Shown in pieces: positions 43,401-56,453 of a stretch of 64,000 nt of DNA. The notes beneath the pieces were generated by a model, which ran no database searches, was not told the DNA's origin, and saw only the letters and a program-made list of their open reading frames with translations. This DNA is from Cannabis sativa (lineage: Eukaryota > Streptophyta > Magnoliopsida > Rosales > Cannabaceae), in the NCBI RefSeq assembly GCF_029168945.1, contig NC_083603.1, positions 15,996,001 to 16,060,000 of the forward strand, read 5' to 3'. How positions within the stretch are numbered: the first letter of the stretch is position 1; every line of letters starts with the position of its first letter. The position numbers and the translations under genes are program-made.

Positions 43401-45647
43401 AATAAAAAAAAACAAAAATCTCTCAAAAATAAATTTATAATCGTAACATATTTAAAAAATTTTCTTAAATATCTTCAAACTAAGAAAATATATATATACT
43501 AAATTAATTTAAAAATTAAATTCACATTGATTTATTGTTTAATTTGATTTTAAAAAACTAATAAATATCTATTAAACAAAACATTAATAAAAATAATAAA
43601 ATTATAAAAATTTATTTTTCTTTATTTTAACCATAAAAAGTAAATTATATATATAAATGTACCATGCAATGTAAAGAATATCCGTTTCAAAATTTTAAAA
43701 TTAGCGATATTATACAATGAAAAATATACAAATTAAAATTAGCTTATGAAACAAATTCATAACAAACTTATATACAATTATTTGTTTTATATTTTGAACA
43801 TGAATTGATGGACAAATCCTAAGGGTTGCCCATCTGTGCTCGCAGATGCTGGCGCACGAGTGGAGTTGGCTGAAGCGATTGCCTCAGGCTCTATATGATG
43901 ATCCCATCAGAGGTAGTTTTCTTCCTATTAGCCCCCTTTTTCTTCTAGGGAGCATCAGGTTGTGGCTCGGAAGTAACTTCCTTAGAGACACTCTTCTTCT
44001 TTTCTTGCTTAATAGGGATACTGAGACTGTAGAGGAGATCTTCTAAATTATCCATATCTATAAGGGTAAAATAAAGGAAGTTAAAATCTGCACAAAATGA
44101 ATAAACTTGAAGTGGCGAGATCAAAACTCCCACCTAAATTATTACCAAAAGTGCTAGATGACTGCTATAATAATTACTAAACTTCCTAGAACCAGTAATT
44201 ATGAAGAGACCGTAGTGGTTAAGTGGAGACATATCCCAGTCTAGACTAGCAACCCTATTGGTGTTAGTATTGTATTGTTCGGCAATCCCATAAGACGAGT
44301 TATTACACGTTAGTTGAACGTGAACTTGAGTTACCAACTATCAAATCTATGGGCTATTACATAAATGCAATTCTAGATGTAGAAATTATATTGACTATCT
44401 TTAAATTTTACAAAACTTGTACGCTCGACCTAAGGACAGTAGGAGACCATCCATAAAAACAAGAATTATTACCTTGAGGAGCCCCTTCGTTAACTTTGGT
44501 GGCTTCTCGAGTTGTTATATTTTCAAGGTAGTGAATGCGAGCGATTTAGTCACAGTCTTCTTCATCCTCGGGCACTGAAACTGGCTGCCAAGCAGGATAC
44601 TTGGGATCCTTGTAGTCCATGGTGCACTAATCCAGTAGGATACCTGGGATCCTTGTTGAAAGCCCCAAATTCTTGCCTAACCTATCTTTTTCATATCTAG
44701 ATTGATTTTATCTTGATTTAAGCTTGAATATAAAAAGAACAAAATCAAAGATTCAACACCAGAATTTTACAAGCTTCACCTGCCCTAGCAACTCATTCTA
44801 GGCGGCTAGTGCTTGGGTTCCCCGAACCAGAGTAATAACTTTCACTGTATTCAAAGATGTATCTTACAAAAACCAACAATATTGTAAACAATACACTCTT
44901 TTACAAAATACAGTGAATCTATACCCATACCAACCAAGACCCTTGATTGGAGTCATAAGATCCCCTTGTGTGAATGATGAGCTCTCTTCAACCAAGGAAT
45001 TTTTAACAGGACTTTGAACCAAGATTTTCCTTTGGTGTGTGCAAGTGACCTCATGTGAGAACATTGGCTCACTCTCTCAAAAAATTTTTTATTAAGCAGC
45101 CTTTTTTTCTTTTTTGCCTTTTCTATCTTTAGACACTCTGGTTCTTTCTTTTGCAACCAGCTACGGCTTTCACTCTCCCTCAGAGATGTAGCCGTCCTCT
45201 TTTAATCAGAAACAGTAATATAGAAGGAGCATACTGCTTATTAGTAAATGGACTAAAGAGATCTCTTCCCATTGCATCTAAAAGAGGTAGCCTTTTTAGC
45301 TGGGAAAAATAAAGGTTCAAAAGATCCTGAAAAATTCACCTATTTAGAGCTTCCTCGATAGAACTGGAGAACCTGTAGATGGGACATGAAGTGCCTCATA
45401 GAAAAAAAAAATGATAGCAATCAAGGCTTAGCTGAAAAAACTGAGAAAGATAATGATCATATACCACAACGAATTAATCAGATTGAACACATAAAAAAAA
45501 ACTTCTCAAGTTGCACACATTAATACGAGAATTCAAGGCTTTATTAAACAAAAATCCAAGAGAGCATCAAGAATAATATGTGATTATCCAATGTATTTTT
45601 ACTCAACCAATTCTAAAAAATGATATCTGTTATCTATATATTTTGAG
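43401..45647. other. Unassigned region, probably transposon debris
   Basis: 43401-43800 is very AT-rich with no features. At 44062-43850 the minus strand has a short frame (MDNLEDLLYSLSIPIKQEKKK... EPQPDAP) that continues, with stops, into lysine-rich sequence. It resembles a retroelement Gag N-terminus only loosely. From 44500 to 44665 a phrase GGATACnTGGGATCCTTGT is repeated (44597 and 44638). 45065-45160 is T-rich. I recognise no gene here. Confidence 0.4.
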
Positions 45648-46264
45648 TCAACATGCATTTTGAGGAATGTTTGTGGAACTTTTATTATCAGACATGATGA
45701 CACATAAACAAGCAATGAGGAACACTAGACAACATATCATGTGTGTATCATATTTCTTTTGAAGCAAGGGAGTACGATGTACAACATGATCAAAATCAGC
45801 ATACACTAGGACAAAAACATCATCATTTCTTTGTTTAAACCCAAGATTGAACAGTATAAGGTTTAGAAGACCATACCATAGCAGTAATAATAGTGAATGA
45901 GCTCTCGAAAGAGGAGGTGATGATTTAACACTCTTATTTCTTTTGGTTAAAACTTTTGGAATAGCAGTAAAATCTCCAATATCTGATTTGTCCAATGATG
46001 CACTATTACATAGGACAACATTGTCCAACAAATAACTACCATCACTAGATCTCTTCCCTGTTAAGACTGAGCACCATCAAATGAAACTAAACAATGAGTT
46101 TTAGAAAAACTTACAGTGTAATTTGCATCACAAAGTTGACCGATGCTTATCAGATTTGCCTTGAGTCCTTTCACATACAGTACTTCAGTAAGAGGTGCAG
46201 CTCTACTCATCACCAAGTCGCCTTTTCCAATAATCTGGCCCTTATTTCCATCACCAAAAGTGAC
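45648..46264 (-). pseudogene. Copia pol fragment: GAG-pre-integrase region
   Basis: Minus strand from 46264: VTFGDGNKGQIIGKGDLV, then VLYVKGLKANLISIGQLCD and KTHCLVSF. This is the conserved region between protease and integrase in plant copia polyproteins. A frame slip near 46070 moves the expected LTGKRSSDGSYLLDNV to another frame. That continues down to 45648 as increasingly unrecognisable sequence. The fragment is cut at 46265 by an LTR scrap in the same orientation. It belongs to an element different from Copia-1/2, whose pol is almost gone. Confidence 0.78.
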
Positions 46265-46437
46265 AGCTGTTGGAATTTATTTTACCAGGATCTTAGATCT
46301 ACTCACAAGTATGTTATTTAACATCCTAAATATGAACTTTTTAAAATGATAATAAACACATATAAAGTTAAGAAAACCTTACATTGGTTGCAGCAGAATA
46401 ATATGTCTCCTTCCACTCAGATCTCTAATCCTTGTAT
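46265..46437 (-). mobile_element. Truncated Copia-1-type LTR end (173 bp)
   Basis: TGTTGGAATTTATTTTACC and the following ~170 bp match the first part of the 11338 LTR, including the 28-bp stretch absent from 33072. It is preceded by ACAGC, the same 5 bp that flank Copia-1. It stops at ...CCTTGTAT, where the Copia-2 LTR begins. The remainder was lost or displaced by the later insertion. Confidence 0.85.
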
Positions 46438-48220
46438 TGTTGGGTTTTATGCCCTAAATAAAACTCATTTCAATATAATCAAATTTACTAATTAATAAAG
46501 ATCAGAAATAACATTTTATGTTGCATGGTTCACATGATATATTTCATGACTATATATATAATGTATGAATTCTATTTAAGTCCAGAACATATGAATTTGT
46601 TAATGATTATAGTGTTGTCAGCACAGTGGAATATAATCTTAATTATATGTTCGAAAGTTTATTCCCTGATTTGTCAGTTCATTGGATTTAGACTGACATG
46701 ATAATCAGCGATAGGTATTCTTACACCTTGGATAAGTGTTATGTCCTTTCCAGGGCATTGGCAAAGTTTACCAGTATCGGATGTATGGAGTATACATCAG
46801 AAGGGAACGATATTGAACTTTGATTAGATATATTAAAATTTAACGTAATATCTATTCAATTGATCAATATCACCCGTTCATCCTAGATCAAATGATCTTA
46901 ATCCTGATATGGTTAGGTTCGATCTCAAGAGTATTATACATGTTCTTTGATTTGTTAGTTAAGCCTACTTTTGCGTCAGGGTGATACGTACATTTTGGGA
47001 ACATGATAGTATAATTGGGTGGGAGCGCTAACATAAATATGGAGTCTATAACTTCTATAGGAATTTAGAAGTGAAACGATGATATCCTTCGAGCTTGGCT
47101 AAACAGAGATAAATAGTGGAGATCTCATTTCACTTCGCTAAAATATCATTTATACGGAGCTAAGTATTTTAAGGATAAAATACATTGAAGGTGTAACGGT
47201 AACTTAGTGTCTATTCAATGTAGATCATCTATTAGAGGGTCATTGATCAAATTAGGATTATAACAATGGATAACTAATAGCGTATCTACATCGTGGAACA
47301 TATGGAGCGTTCTATATGACTGAGAGTGCAATTCCAAGTTCTAAGTGTGGATTCAATATGGAATTAATAAGTTAGGGAATTTACTTGGTAAATTCGGTTC
47401 GACTTATTGGAAGTTCAGAAATATAGGCCCATGGTCCCCATACTAGTTGAGACCATACTGCTTGTAAGACTCAGTTAATTGATTTTAATCAATTATAATT
47501 CTAAAGTTAGACTATGTCTACTTTGTGAATTTTCACTAAGCAAGGGCGAAATTGTAAAGAAAAGAGATTCTAGGTTTATTTATTAAATAATTAGAATTGG
47601 CATTTAAATGGTTGAATTTGAAAATTGGTGTTTTTGAGAAAATGAGATGCATAAATGATAAAAGAACAAAATTGCATAAGTGAGGCCCATTATCCAAAGC
47701 CCATGGCCGACCACTCTTATAGGCTTTTATCATTTATTTTATTATTTTATTTCCAAATAATTCTAACTTAAACCTAGGTGGTTACCTATAAATAGGTAGT
47801 GATGGCTTCAGGAAAAGATGATGCATCTCATTCCTTCAGAGAAAATCTTCTAGCCGCCACCTTCTCTCTTCTTTCTTCTTCAATTTCGAAATCCTTGAGT
47901 GATAGAGTAGTGCCCACACACATCAAGTGGTATCTCAATCATAGTGTGTAAGACTGTAGGAGATTCCAAACAACAAGAAGGAGAATCAGCATCAAAGGAA
48001 GGAGAGAAAGAGATCCAGGTTCAGATCTTGATTATGTCCTACTACAGAAAGGAATCAAGGGCTAGAGATCTGAACGGAAGGAGTCATTATATTCCGCTGT
48101 ACCCAATGTAAGGTTTCCTAAACTTTATATGTGTTTATTTCATTGTTTTAGAATTCATATTAGGATGTTAATAAAATATACATGGTAGTAAATCTAGATC
48201 CTAGTAAAATATTTCCAACA
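46438..48220 (+). repeat. Copia-2 5' LTR (1783 bp)
   Basis: Begins TGTTGGGTTTTATGCCC and ends ATTTCCAACA, followed directly by ACTGGCCTCAGAGCCATGG. It is similar along its length to the solo LTR at 37608-39443, apart from an internal loss near 47570-47600. Confidence 0.9.
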
Positions 48221-48242
48221 ACTGGCCTCAGAGCCATGGTAA
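48221..48242 (+). promoter_or_regulatory. Copia-2 primer-binding site
   Basis: ACTGGCCTCAGAGCCATGGT adjoins the LTR end and matches the Copia-1 site in reverse. It resembles the initiator tRNA-Met primer site of plant copia elements, with two bases altered in the usual TGGTATCAGAGCC. Confidence 0.75.
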
Positions 48243-51200
48243 TGATTTACTTTCATGAAATATGAATTAAAACGATGTTATGTGTTGATTTGGATGGTTT
48301 CATGTGGTTTATGTGCTTATTTGATGATAGTTTAGAAATCGCAATATGTGTTACTGAAATATTTTTTATTTCGATCTGGATTTATTTTTTTCTGGAAAGT
48401 AGACAAAAAAATAATAAATTTAGGCTTTTACAGAACCTAATTTGGATTTTTTATAAATTAGTTATGGTTTTTTGAAGTTGAACAAAAAGTATCAGGGTTT
48501 GAAAGCACACTCGCGCGCGCGCATGGGACAAAATCGCTTCAGACAAAGCCTTGTCCGAAGCATACCCGTGTTCCTCGGTCAGATAGGCTGCATGCAGCCT
48601 TGATGCTCAATCAAAAATCTAATTGTCAGAATAAAATTAATTTTATTAATTTATTTTTTAATTAATTAGAATTAGTTTCAGATATTAGTAGGCTTTGAAT
48701 TTTGAAAATTTAATTTCTCACAAAGGAGCCTTATGGTTAATTTTGAAATTTTAGATTATTTTAATTATAAGATCAGATATTATTTTTTATTAAATTTGAA
48801 TGATCTTACTTTGATATTAAAATATTATCTTTTAAAATAATCTTGTTCAAATTTCAAAGTTTGCTAACCATATCATTTTTTTTTTCAAATTTGTTATTTT
48901 TTGAAATATATTTTATTAATTAAAATTATAAGATTAGGAATATGTTAGGTTTAACATTTCATCTTATTAGACATTTTTTTTTATTAAAATTATATTTTTG
49001 CAAAAATAACATGAAATTTGAAAATTTGTTAGTTTAGTTTGAATAGATTTTTTACAGTTTCAAACTTATTATTATTTTTTTTTAAAAAAATATTCTAACC
49101 ATATAAAATATCTTATTTTTTTTTCAATTAGTTTATTTATGTAATATTTAAATTTATTAAATTATAAGACTTAGAATATAATAATGAAATATCTAAATTT
49201 AAAATTCAAGATATTTTATTATATTATCTTATTAGAAATTTTAAATAAATTTAAATTTTGAATAAAATTGTATTTAAAAAAATTGGTTAGGTATTTTTTA
49301 TTTTTTGTTGGAATTTAGGAAATTTAGGAGTTGTTGAATTTTGAATTTTTTTCAAATATTTCTAACAACCTAAATTTGAATTCTAGTTAAGATATTTATT
49401 TTAAAATTTAATTTTTTATTTTAAATTTTAAAATTGAGATATTTTAGCATACTTTCTAGATATTCCAGATCAATTATTTGTTTGTATTGTTTGTTTATAT
49501 ATTTTGGTACAATCTAAGTTAAGTAAATTTTTTCTAGTATTAAATTAGAATTAATAATTAAGTCTTCTCTATACTTAATTATTTATTTCTTAAATTTAAT
49601 ACATTTAATTAAATTGAAAAATTTAAATATTTAAGTTGATTTTCATCATGATACTTAAATATTATTATTTTCATATTATTTAATTAAAATTAAAAAAAAA
49701 AATTAAGTTTGAAATCTTATTTCAGAATAAATTAAATTTGAATAATTTTCAAAATATATTTTATTTTATTTTATTAATCTTTTTCCCACAATTTCAAAAT
49801 TGATTTTCTTAAATGCAGGAATTTCAAATTTTATTTGAAAAATAGATTAAAGTTGAAAATTATATATTTTAATTTTGGACCAACTTAAATCAATGATTTT
49901 TTCATTTAATGATTAATTAAAATAAATGAATTAAAATATATTATAATTAGAAATTGAATTAATTAGTCAAAGAAAATCTAGAAAGATATTATCTGTTTTT
50001 CTTGAAGTATTTTTCTAGTGATATTTAATTAAACAGAAAATTAATATTTAAGTTGATATTCATCTTGATACTTAAATATTTGAAATTTTCCTTTTAATAT
50101 TTAATTAAATAGGAAAATTATATTTTTTGTTGTAAATTAATTTTATTAATTAATTTTGGGCCAACATAAAATTAGAATAATTTTTTCTAGAATTATTTTG
50201 ATTTTATTTTAACAAGCAATTTCGAAAATTGTATTCTTAAATACTTCAATTTTTTGAAATGCAATATATATTTATAGAAAATTAAATTTGAGTTTTAAAT
50301 TAATTTTGAAACAACTTAAATTGAATAATTTTCTAAATATTTATTAGAAATTATTACTAAGATGGAAATAATTCATGTTATTTTCATATCCATCCAAGTA
50401 AAATTTATATTTAGAATTTTTCATTCTAAATTGGAAATTTTAATTAAATAAGTATATATTTAAAATAAATTGATTAAAATAAATATTAGAAGAAAATACA
50501 CTTTAAATAATGAGCTTTATTATTAGGACATTCGATCTCCATTGTTGGTTTTACATAGCTTTTGTTTTAGTAAGTAATCCTCCATAATGGAGGAACGTTC
50601 ATTAGCAAGTTAGCACCGTTTAATCTCGAAAGATAAGTATATTTGTAAGTGTTTTATATTAGTATTGATCACCCTAATGGTGGCGACTGTATTTGACTTA
50701 CAAAATATGAAACAATGGTAGAAGCTCATAAGATAGAATAGCCTTGACTCTCGTCTAAACGGGACAACGCTGGATTCTAATCTTGATCGAATAAAAGGTT
50801 GCTAGAATGTTTATCATTTTAGATGAGCTGACAACTCTATTCAATGGATGGTATCACTGACTCTCGCTTAAACGGGACACTGATATCAGTTTGTTGAAGA
50901 CCTTGGAAATTATTTAGGATTGTATGTTTTAGTATTTTCTCTTGTAATTCCTACTTGCTATGTGTTTAATAATTTCTGAATTGTGTATGAATTTATATTG
51001 ATCCATGTTATTTTCTGTTATTAAATTGTAGTTTAATTTCGAATCTTCATTGTTGGTCTAACTTGGTTTGTTGTTCTAATGAGATAAATCCCTAATGGAT
51101 TGTCAACATTAGACAAACATAATAGTGTTAGATCTCGAAAGATAAATATTGTAAATGCAACATCTAGCTGTTCATCAATTGATGACACCTTAGACTAGTA

Positions 51201-51320
51201 TTTACAATATGAAACAAGAAGATTGTATAAATAAGATTACTTTGACTCTCGCTAATCGAAGCATCGTTGGATTCTTATTTAAAAACGAAATTATCCTAAT
51301 TCCTCTTAGCTTATTCATTT
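48243..51320 (+). other. Copia-2 leader with conserved repeated motif
   Basis: Non-coding and AT-rich. It has a GC-rich patch at 48500-48605. A block at 50530-50960 is strongly conserved with the Copia-1 leader. TTGACTCTCG-type motifs followed by AACGGGACA or a variant occur near 50743, 50860 and 51241. The block at 51040-51300 is a diverged second copy of 50530-50800 (shared CATTGTTGGT, CTCGAAAGATAA, ATATGAAACAA order). Confidence 0.7.
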
Positions 51321-51779
51321 CGAATTAGCTCAATAACATATCATTGGATGAATGGTCTATAAATCATTTCATATCATTCTATATTTTCTCTTAAGAAATT
51401 AAATGACGCATATGATTATATTCCCAAAATTCTATCCCAAAATGATATAAATCCTCAAACTTAAAAATCTCCTACTTGTATGGGCAAATAAGACTTAGAG
51501 TTATATTAGTAGTGGTGGTCCAAGAAAGAATTACTCATGTATATTTGGTATAAATTTAAGTCTTTGACTTTAAATTTAAGATTCCAAATAATTTTTTAAT
51601 ACAATATAGTTTCACTTTCACAAGTGTTTAATAACTATTTTCTATCAATGGATTCAAACTGTATGGAATATGAGTTTAGTATTCTGTGACTAGGATCCAC
51701 TTGCACTATTCTAAAAAATCTTTAATGTAACTAAACCTAAGTCATCAAAAGACACAACCATATTTTATAAATCTATGAC

Positions 51780-52960
51780 ATTTGTATCTTGTTCATAGTC
51801 GTTTTGACAAGATCATTCTCTGCAAAGAGTGAATATGCCTATATCCACTGAAAGTAAGTTCATCTCATTCGCAGATGGATGTACATTCAGGGGTGGATAT
51901 GAGTTTTTTCGTTGTATTCTTAAAACGATCACTCTAGATTATACCTTATGCAAAAGAAATTTGAAATGTTTGAAACTTCATGAATTTCTAGCAATGGTAG
52001 AAACCATTAAGGTAAGTGGTTAAAGATCTTGCGAACTGATAGGGGTGGAGAAATAGTTAGTAGATATGCAGTTCAAAGATCATTAATTTAATTTTTGAAT
52101 TATATCCAGACTTACCTCCCCAGAAATTTCAATTTGCATATTGATGATTAGTTACTAGTCGTTGCCTAAATCCTTCTATGGTAATACAATTTCAGAATGA
52201 TGCAATGGTTGGGTACTTAGTGTAAACCATTACTAGATTCATGGATGACCTAATCGAAATCTTAAGAAAAGCTAGAACTGTTAACCATGGTTTGCATGTT
52301 TGTTAGCTATTCTAAGTAATTAGGGGTGGACCATCCCATAGTCAATAGATAAGAAAGTGTTTGTTTAAACAAATACTACTTTTCTAAGAAAATGACTAAG
52401 TCTAAAAATAAAGTAACAAATAAAGGAGATAATTTTTTTATGATTCCATAAGTGTTCTATCATCTTATTCGCTACAAGATGATCCCACTGCCTCTGTTGT
52501 TTTGACACAACCGAAGAGGTCAATACAATTTAGTTTTCTTAGACATAATTCACGGTACCTTGTCGTAGTGGGAGAGTTTCAAGGAACTTCACTTCTTATG
52601 ACTTGGAAGACATTAGTAATTAAAATCCATTGTAAGTTTAAGCAAGTAATGGATTGTCAAAAAACATAAGAAACTAGGAAGAAAAGCCAATAGAACTATG
52701 GTTTGATCCATTCACATGGAATAACCTAAAGTTTTCTATTACAAGGACATAAAAGGAAATTTTCGTTAATAAGTCTATTCAATGGACTTAACAAAACTTC
52801 CTGCTCCTAGTATTATAGGTTTGAGTTTATCTAAACCTATGGCTTGTGGTATACCTGGTAATTACTTACTCTAATGCAAGCAACTTACTTTAGTAAGATG
52901 CTGAATCATTTTCTTTTCTAATGGCAATCTATAGAAGCTTCTCGACTTCTTGACACAGAT
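51780..52960 (+). pseudogene. Copia-2 decayed pol (integrase to linker)
   Basis: With many stops and frame changes, the plus strand still shows copia pol traces in the right order: a FTDD-region-like stretch near 51890-51950, KILRTDRGGEIVSR near 52020-52065 (the TDRGGE integrase motif), and RSGRVSRNF near 52568-52600. The last resembles the RRSGRVSR segment that precedes copia reverse transcriptase. No RT or RNase H is recognised before the element ends. It is not functional. Confidence 0.6.
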
Positions 52961-52990
52961 TTTATTTATCTAAGGAAAAGTCTCAACTAT

Positions 52991-54115
52991 TCCAATCTAT
53001 AGAAGCTCTAAGTTTTTTTTTTTATTTGTGTCTTATTAATAATATATAATTAATTATTTTATTAGTGTTTTATTTTTTTATCAATTTATTTAGTTTATTT
53101 TAAAAAATACACATGTATTAATTGGATATACATAAAAAATTTTGAGATATGTGCCTTTCATAATTTAATTATTCTCTATAAACTTGAAATAAATATATTC
53201 CTTTTGTTGAAATAGATTAAGTAATTTAGTTAGTTAGACAATTATATATTAAAAAATTTTCAAAATCATAAGTAACTTTTATTGTAAAATTTATGTGGGG
53301 TCTTGTATTATAATACTTGAATATAATAATATATTTTTGTAAATATTGTATGTTTACTTTTAATAACTTTTTTTCGATTTTTAATGAAAAAAAATTAATT
53401 TTTGCATAAAATTATTTTTTTTATATACTTTTTTTTTGCTTATTTATTTATTATTTGTAATTGTTTCGAGAACTTAAGAAAAAATATAATTTTATCTTTA
53501 AAATAAAGACTGATTAGAATTTTAGTCTCCTAAACTTTAACATGTGCCAAATTATGTTCCTAAACTTTTTAGGTCGTTAAAAATTCCTTACAAACTATTG
53601 AGATTATAGGATTTAAAAACTTGCATATGTGTCAAACTTCTTGCTCTTCTATTTCCTATAGTCCATGCTCTTTTTTATATTTTTCTCAATGTAAATAAGA
53701 TTATATATTAGTAATTAGTATGTCTTGAGATATGTATTTTATTTTATTTGTACCAATTATAATTACATGTTAAATTAATTATATATTTTTATTGTCTTTT
53801 TCCTCTTTTTTATCTTTTTCTTACATATTTCTTTAAGCTTTATTATTATTTTTTTTCTTTATTTTTAATGAGTTAAAACATTCCAATTAAAACATATTAT
53901 TGATAAAAATAATAGAGAAAAACGGGTGATAGGTGCCATCGGCAGCATCCTTCACTAGTATATGTATATAAAAAATAAAAAAATAAAAAAAAAAAAACAA
54001 AACAAAAAACTGGATTGGAAGGGTCATTTTTATGTATTTTCCAAACACAGCCTTAACATTTAAGAGAAACTTTTTATCCCAATTTATATGTAAGAACCGG
54101 GATAAAAAGTTCTCA
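52991..54115. other. AT-rich intergenic sequence
   Basis: Long A/T runs with no coding frames or recognised elements. GATAGGTGCCATCGGCAGCATCC (53927-53949) is a less AT-rich word that may mark a transposon end, but no partner was found. Confidence 0.4.
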
Positions 54116-54533
54116 AAAAATGGGCTTAAAAAAGATGGAAGAGCCCAGCCAAACCCTACAGATTTTTGTTTCGTGCAACCCCCTATCTCTCTCTGAAACC
54201 CTCTCTATCGTGCCGATCATTTGCCTCTCTGTGAAACAGAAAGCTTCCCAAACCTCCTTCTCTCTTCTCAACCTCCATTTTTATCCAAATCTTGAAGCTT
54301 TGATCTTAGGAAGTGAGTGATTCTTCGTCGAGTGACTGGGACGCAGACTAACCCAGATAGCGACAATGAAAAGGACGACGAAGAGCATAAAGAGGTTCAA
54401 GTTCAGCCTCCCACTGATTCCATAGAGCAAAATAACACCCATGATGACTCTAAGCCGCTTGCTTCAGAACAAATTAATGAAAATGATGCGGGAAATATTT
54501 CTCAGATTGGTATTTAGGTAATACTATATTTAT
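54116..54533 (+). other. Possible 5' untranslated region and first exon of an unknown gene
   Basis: Composition changes sharply from AT-rich to mixed, with a CT-rich stretch (CTATCTCTCTCTGAAACCC) as in plant 5' leaders. At 54317-54517 a stop-free stretch encodes an acidic, polar peptide (NPDSDNEKDDEEHKEVQVQP) but has no ATG, only GTG. The first ATG nearby (54364) gives a 19-residue peptide in another frame. A splice-like AG|GTAATA lies at 54521-54528. Nothing downstream to 56 kb looks like further exons. It may be an orphan first exon or a captured gene fragment. The identity is unknown. Confidence 0.3.
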
Positions 54534-56453
54534 TATGTTTGTTTTGTTCTACATAGACCTGTTTATGATTGTGTTTATATTTGATTTGAAATAGATAGAA
54601 ACAAGCCAAAGTTTTGAGAAAACATGACAAGTCTGTAGCAAATTTCATAGAAATCTTTTTGAACACTTTCAACTACACATTGCTTTGCATTTGCATTTTC
54701 ACATTTGCTATATTACTTGTGTTGGGGGTTAGTCATATCAAACACTGGAATTTGTTTTAGTAAAATTTACTCAATGATACTTAACAACAATTATTTTCTC
54801 AATTGTACTTTGTAGAAAAGAGTGATTGTTTTTTTGTTGTGGCTCTTGTTTTTATGTAGTCTTTTTGTGATATTTTTCTTTTTTGTCATGAATTATAAGA
54901 AGATTGATTTGTTCTGTTTTCATTGATTTTCAACATTTTAAGAAAGATTGCATCACCTAAAACATGCACATCCTACTAGTTTTATCAAAAAAGTAGATAA
55001 AAGATCACATGTATGCTTTTAAATTCTTTAGTGGGATAATTTTGTAATAGACTTGGTTAATCAAAAAACATTTTGTAGTATACTTGTATAAATAGAATGA
55101 GTGATGATTGTATATAATGATTCTATTTTCAGACTATGTTGGGAAAATTTAACTGATTTTGTTGATATTTCAGCATTTGAAAATATTTTAGTCACCTTAA
55201 ATGCTTACTAAGAGACTAATAATGAGATTGATTGGCGGTGACATAGCTAGGATGGTACATAAGTTTTCTGGTTTCATCTTCTTACTCTCATTCTAAGTAT
55301 ATATAAAAAAAAATTCAAATTTTCCTTTAATCAATGCCATAAGTTTCAATTACAGCACATAAATATTTTATATAAAATTAAAAAACTTCAATCGCATGCT
55401 ATATCTATTCTATATAAAGTGTGCCTATATAACAGAATTCTTGGTTTATGAGAAATTCATGGGTGACTTTTTATTTATATTAAAAATAAAATGATTTATT
55501 ATTAAAAATAAAATAGTTTATGAGAAATACATAGGTCACTTTTTATTTATATATAATAAAATAAATAAAATAAATCCCATTAAGTAAATGCTGAATAAAT
55601 CCAAGGATTTTGTCAATACGTTGCAACATCACCTTTTAATAAATGTTCATTTGAGGCCTATTACATATATCTATCCGATATAAAATGTGGCTATATAACA
55701 GAATTCTTGGTTTATGAAAAATTATTGGGTGACTTTTTTTAAAAAAAATTCTATTAAATTTAAGTACTCTATCGTTAACTCTTAAAAAATATAAATAAAA
55801 CCTAAATATAAATTAAACCCTTAAAATCCTGACTCAACTCCAACAATATAAACTTTTTTTCACCCGTGAACTACTCAGAGGATAAAATAATTCTGAATAA
55901 GCTTAATCAAGAAAATCTGCATATATGTATAAATAATAATAAATATTAATGGGTTTCTTCACAATTCCTTGATTCTCTATCTCAATTCATGATCGACTTT
56001 TCAGGAAAAAAAATTAGTTTTGGTTTAATGTTTTATTTCCTACCTCCAACGTTTCCTCCATCTTCTAGCCACATTCTTCTTCTTATACATCTTTCAATGG
56101 GAGCTTTCTTTCCACTGAGTTTTGGGGATTCTTCTTGAATAAATTTACATTGTTTCAAAATTATATATACCCATAAAATTATGTATATATATATATTTAT
56201 TTAAACGTATTATTTAGTTTGTATTGGATTTTTAGTTTGGAGTGTTGATGTTGAAAGAAAAAATTGTTTGAGACAATTAGTTAGATTTTAACATGATTGA
56301 CATCTATAAATGAAAAACAATTGAAGCTTATTTGTAAAAATGATGAAACATAGATTTAATTAAATCATATATCATACTAAAAGAATGATAGAGAAACAAA
56401 TACGATTTAGGAAAATAGCATTAAATAAAAAAAGTAATTAACACTCTTTACTA
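54534..56453. other. AT-rich stretch with local repeats, no gene recognised
   Basis: Non-coding. A phrase CTATATAACAGAATTCTTGG with flanking TTTATGAGAAAT...GGGTGACTTTTT occurs at 55425-55480 and 55689-55735. A partial copy lies at 55507-55550. The rest shows no coding or element signature. Confidence 0.5.

Larger units (their letters stand above)
46438..52990 (+). mobile_element. Copia-2: 3'-truncated member of the large-LTR copia family
   Basis: A plus-strand 5' LTR (46438-48220), a primer site, a ~2.7-kb AT-rich leader and decayed internal sequence are present. No 3' LTR is found, and recognisable sequence stops near 52990 in a T-run. The order of conserved blocks matches Copia-1 read in reverse. 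A gag like that of Copia-1 is missing: homology ends just where the Copia-1 gag would begin (about 50995-51040), and a diverged copy of leader sequence follows. Confidence 0.85.
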
